From assembly GCA_021199595.1 (NCBI GenBank), contig JAJQHT010000313.1, forward strand, positions 1 through 7,401: a DNA stretch of 7,401 nucleotides, written 5' to 3'. Made by a program: the position numbers and the translations under genes. The notes beneath the pieces were generated by a model that saw nothing but the letters and a program-made list of their open reading frames with translations, was not told the origin of the DNA and did not search any database. Origin of the DNA: Oscillospiraceae bacterium (GTDB lineage Bacteria > Bacillota > Clostridia > Oscillospirales > Oscillospiraceae). Every line of letters starts with the position of its first letter. Positions within the stretch are counted from its first letter, which is position 1. Shown here piece after piece: positions 5,500-7,401 of the stretch.

Positions 5500-5570
5500 C
5501 AAAATTTCACATATCTCATCCACCGAAGGGGTCTCACACTGGGGAATGTGCTGTTTTTCACTCTGGTGGC

Positions 5571-5599
5571 TTGAAATGGGCGCAAGAATCCTTTATAAT
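5571..5599 (+). promoter_or_regulatory. Strong promoter of pyrG
   Basis: TTGAAA (5571-5576, 5 of 6), a 17-base spacer and a perfect TATAAT (5594-5599). Transcription should start near 5606, which gives pyrG a leader of about 168 nt. The predicted first bases are GCGCAAG, not the GGGC start that drives CTP-sensed G-addition at Bacillus subtilis pyrG. Confidence 0.85.
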
Positions 5600-5605
5600 A
5601 AGAGC

Positions 5606-5774
5606 GCAAGGTTTGGTGCTACGGGTTCTGGCAGACACAACACCTAAGACAACCACATACAAAATCAGACCTTGAGCATGGAGGTTCCATCGCCCAGGGG
5701 CTTTTTTCGTGCCAAACCGCTGGGTTTTATTCCCTCCCCTGGCAGACAAACGGAGAAAGATTGAGGTTCAAAGC
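5606..5774 (+). promoter_or_regulatory. pyrG 5' leader with T-run and alternative pairings; possible attenuator
   Basis: The leader holds no credible reading frame. A perfect small hairpin, ATGGA/TCCAT (5679-5683, 5688-5692 region), is followed by GCCCAGGGGC and six T (5702-5707), which looks terminator-like, although the stem next to the T-run is only about three pairs. CCAGGGG (5694-5700) can instead pair with CCCCTGG (5736-5742), looping out the T-run; AAACC/GGTTT (about 5714-5727) is another small stem. These competing pairings suggest regulated termination, but no known leader class is recognised. Confidence 0.35.
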
Positions 5775-7391
5775 ATGACAAAGTATATTTTCGTGACCGG
5801 CGGCGTTGTTTCCGGCCTGGGCAAGGGCATCACTGCCGCGTCCCTGGGACGGCTTTTGAAATCCCGGGGCCTGAAGGTCGCTGCTCAAAAGCTGGATCCT
5901 TACATAAACGTAGACCCCGGCACCATGAGTCCCTATCAGCATGGGGAGGTCTATGTTACCGAGGACGGCGCAGAGACCGACCTTGACCTGGGACACTACG
6001 AGCGCTTCATCGACGAGGATTTGAACAAATACTCAAATCTTACCACCGGCAAGGTATATTGGAACGTGCTGAACAAGGAGCGCCGGGGGGAGTATCTGGG
6101 CAGCACCGTGCAGATCATCCCTCACATCACCAACGAGATCAAAGCCTTTATATATAACGTGGGCAAAAAGACCAACGCCGACGTGGTCATCACGGAAATC
6201 GGCGGCACCACCGGCGACATCGAGAGCCAGCCCTTTTTGGAAGCCATCCGCCAGGTGGGCCACGAGGTAGGGCCTCACAACGCCCTGTTCATCCACGTCA
6301 CCCTGGTTCCCTTCCTCCACGGCAGCGACGAACACAAGACGAAGCCCACCCAGCACTCCGTTAAGGAGCTTCAGGGCATGGGCATTGCCCCGGACATCAT
6401 CGTCCTTCGCAGCGACGTACCCATTCAGGACGACGGCATTTTCCGCAAAATCGCCATGTTCTGCAACGTAAAGCCGGAGTGTGTCATTGAAAATCTCACC
6501 ATCCCCGTGCTGTACGAGGCCCCCCTTATGCTGGAGCGCAGCGATTTTTCCGGCATTGTGTGCCGGGAGCTGGGCATCTGGACAAAGGCCCCGGATTTGA
6601 GCGAGTGGCAGGCCATGGTGGACAGCATCCACAGCCTGTCCCACACCGTGTCTATCGCCCTGGTGGGGAAATATGTCCAGCTTCACGACGCCTATCTCTC
6701 CGTGTCCGAGGCGCTGAAGCACGCGGGCTACACCAAGGGTACCAGCATAGACATCCACTGGATAGACTCTGAAACCGTCACCCCGGAAACGGTAGACAGC
6801 CTGTTTGCCGATGTGGACGGCATCCTCGTCCCCGGCGGCTTCGGCAACCGGGGCATTGAGGGGAAAATCCTGGCCGCCCAGTACGCCAGGGAGCATAAGG
6901 TTCCCTACCTGGGCCTGTGCCTCGGTATGCAGATCGCGGTGATAGAATTTGCCCGCCATGTAGCCGGCATGGAGGGGGCCAACTCCCGCGAGTTCGACGA
7001 ATACGCACCCTTCCGGGTCATCGACTTCATGCCCGGCCAGAACGACGAGATAGACAAGGGCGGCACGCTCCGCTTGGGAGCCTATCCCTGCCATATCAAG
7101 CCCGGCACCATGATGGAAAAATGCTATGGCACGCTGGAGATTTCAGAACGCCACCGGCACAGATACGAATTCAACAACGACTACCGCCAGCGTTTGGAGG
7201 AAGCGGGCCTTGTTATCAGCGGCCAGTCCCCGGACGATCGATTGGTGGAGACTATCGAAATCGCCGACCATCCCTTCTTTGTCGGCGTGCAGTATCACCC
7301 GGAATTTAAGAGCCGCCCCAACCGCGCACACCCTCTGTTCGTGGGCTTCGTCTCGGCCGCTCTGGATAATTCCCCCAACAGAAAGGAGTAA
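5775..7391 (+). CDS. pyrG: CTP synthase (glutamine-hydrolysing)
   Basis: Converts UTP to CTP using ATP and ammonia released from glutamine; the last step of de novo pyrimidine nucleotide synthesis, in the cytoplasm. From ATG 5775 it has 538 residues, the normal length (about 535-545). The N-terminal synthetase domain (1 to about 267) begins [18 protein letters not shown] with the ATP-binding loop [11 protein letters not shown] (9-19), [16 protein letters not shown] (63-78), [13 protein letters not shown] (139-151), and [18 protein letters not shown] (178-195). After a linker, the class I glutamine amidotransferase domain (about 292-530) has PGGFGNRG (353-360), the nucleophile Cys382 in GLCLGMQ, and His508/Glu510 in YHPEF. 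All catalytic residues are present. GAGG (5763-5766) lies 8 bases before the ATG; an in-frame GTG at 5709 has no such site. It follows a strong promoter and a long leader. The stop codon is followed by a probable next gene. Confidence 0.98.
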   Translation: MTKYIFVTGGVVSGLGKGITAASLGRLLKSRGLKVAAQKLDPYINVDPGTMSPYQHGEVYVTEDGAETDLDLGHYERFIDEDLNKYSNLTTGKVYWNVLNKERRGEYLGSTVQIIPHITNEIKAFIYNVGKKTNADVVITEIGGTTGDIESQPFLEAIRQVGHEVGPHNALFIHVTLVPFLHGSDEHKTKPTQHSVKELQGMGIAPDIIVLRSDVPIQDDGIFRKIAMFCNVKPECVIENLTIPVLYEAPLMLERSDFSGIVCRELGIWTKAPDLSEWQAMVDSIHSLSHTVSIALVGKYVQLHDAYLSVSEALKHAGYTKGTSIDIHWIDSETVTPETVDSLFADVDGILVPGGFGNRGIEGKILAAQYAREHKVPYLGLCLGMQIAVIEFARHVAGMEGANSREFDEYAPFRVIDFMPGQNDEIDKGGTLRLGAYPCHIKPGTMMEKCYGTLEISERHRHRYEFNNDYRQRLEEAGLVISGQSPDDRLVETIEIADHPFFVGVQYHPEFKSRPNRAHPLFVGFVSAALDNSPNRKE

Positions 7392-7396
7392 TTTCC

Positions 7397-7401
7397 ATGT
7401 G
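7397..7401 (+). CDS. Probable start of a following gene (partial, unidentified)
   Basis: AAAGGAG (7382-7388), inside the last codons of pyrG, is followed after 8 bases by ATG at 7397-7399. That is a textbook ribosome binding site and start, suggesting a gene translated from the pyrG mRNA 5 bases after its stop codon. Only five bases are visible, so neither its reality nor its product can be judged. Confidence 0.45.

Noticed and set aside
5558..5749. 63-codon minus-strand open frame in the hpf-pyrG gap.
   Set aside because: It runs antisense through the pyrG promoter and leader, lacks a convincing ribosome binding site and resembles no known protein.
5709..5774. GTG start giving pyrG 22 extra residues.
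   Set aside because: There is no ribosome binding site before it, and known CTP synthases begin at the [10 protein letters not shown] position, which has GAGG at a good distance.
6033..7094. 353-codon minus-strand open frame opposite pyrG, and a 277-codon plus-strand frame opposite metK (2816-3649).
   Set aside because: Both are antisense shadows of strongly recognised genes, with no ribosome binding site or family motif.

Overview
This window looks like chromosomal housekeeping DNA from an anaerobic Firmicute of class Clostridia, possibly Oscillospiraceae-like (Flavonifractor/Oscillibacter type). The evidence is GC-rich coding sequence, strong Shine-Dalgarno sites of the AGGAGG kind, a SAM-I (S-box) riboswitch before metK, a long-form hibernation factor and a VanZ-like protein. 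The genus is an inference; no 16S or marker comparison was possible.

Layout: (1) Positions 1-150, minus strand, are the first 50 codons of gltX (glutamyl-tRNA synthetase). It diverges from trpS (tryptophanyl-tRNA synthetase, about 319-1332, plus). The 168 bases between them hold a near-consensus gltX promoter and a weaker candidate trpS promoter whose -35 boxes overlap. (2) trpS converges on the metK-ahcY operon; between the two stop codons lies a near-perfect 46-base palindrome. (3) The minus-strand operon metK (2732-3925) then ahcY (1462-2697) makes SAM and hydrolyses its demethylated product. A promoter (4150-4177), a SAM-I aptamer (4034-4133) and an intrinsic terminator (3986-4017) precede metK, so both genes should be shut off when SAM is plentiful. 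(4) Divergent from it is a VanZ-like membrane protein gene (4221-4757, plus). The two -35 boxes lie in the two arms of a perfect 8+8 inverted repeat. (5) hpf (4835-5380, plus), the long-form ribosome hibernation factor, has its own promoter and terminator. (6) A 394-base non-coding stretch (5381-5774) holds the hpf terminator, an AT-rich hairpin, a consensus promoter and a leader of about 168 nt. (7) pyrG (CTP synthase, 5775-7391, plus) follows; a ribosome binding site at its 3' end and an ATG at 7397 suggest another gene begins at the window edge.

Together the genes cover tRNA charging, the SAM cycle, ribosome hibernation and pyrimidine nucleotide synthesis. I see no mobile element, CRISPR array, tRNA, rRNA or clear novel multi-gene system. 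The most interesting points are the archaeal/Thermotoga-type AhcY, with Glu-x-Lys where the human enzyme has Thr-x-Glu near the purine-binding site (possibly an S-inosylhomocysteine hydrolase); the riboswitch that appears to control both halves of the SAM cycle; the operator-like palindrome between metK and the VanZ-like gene; and the unexplained pyrG leader.
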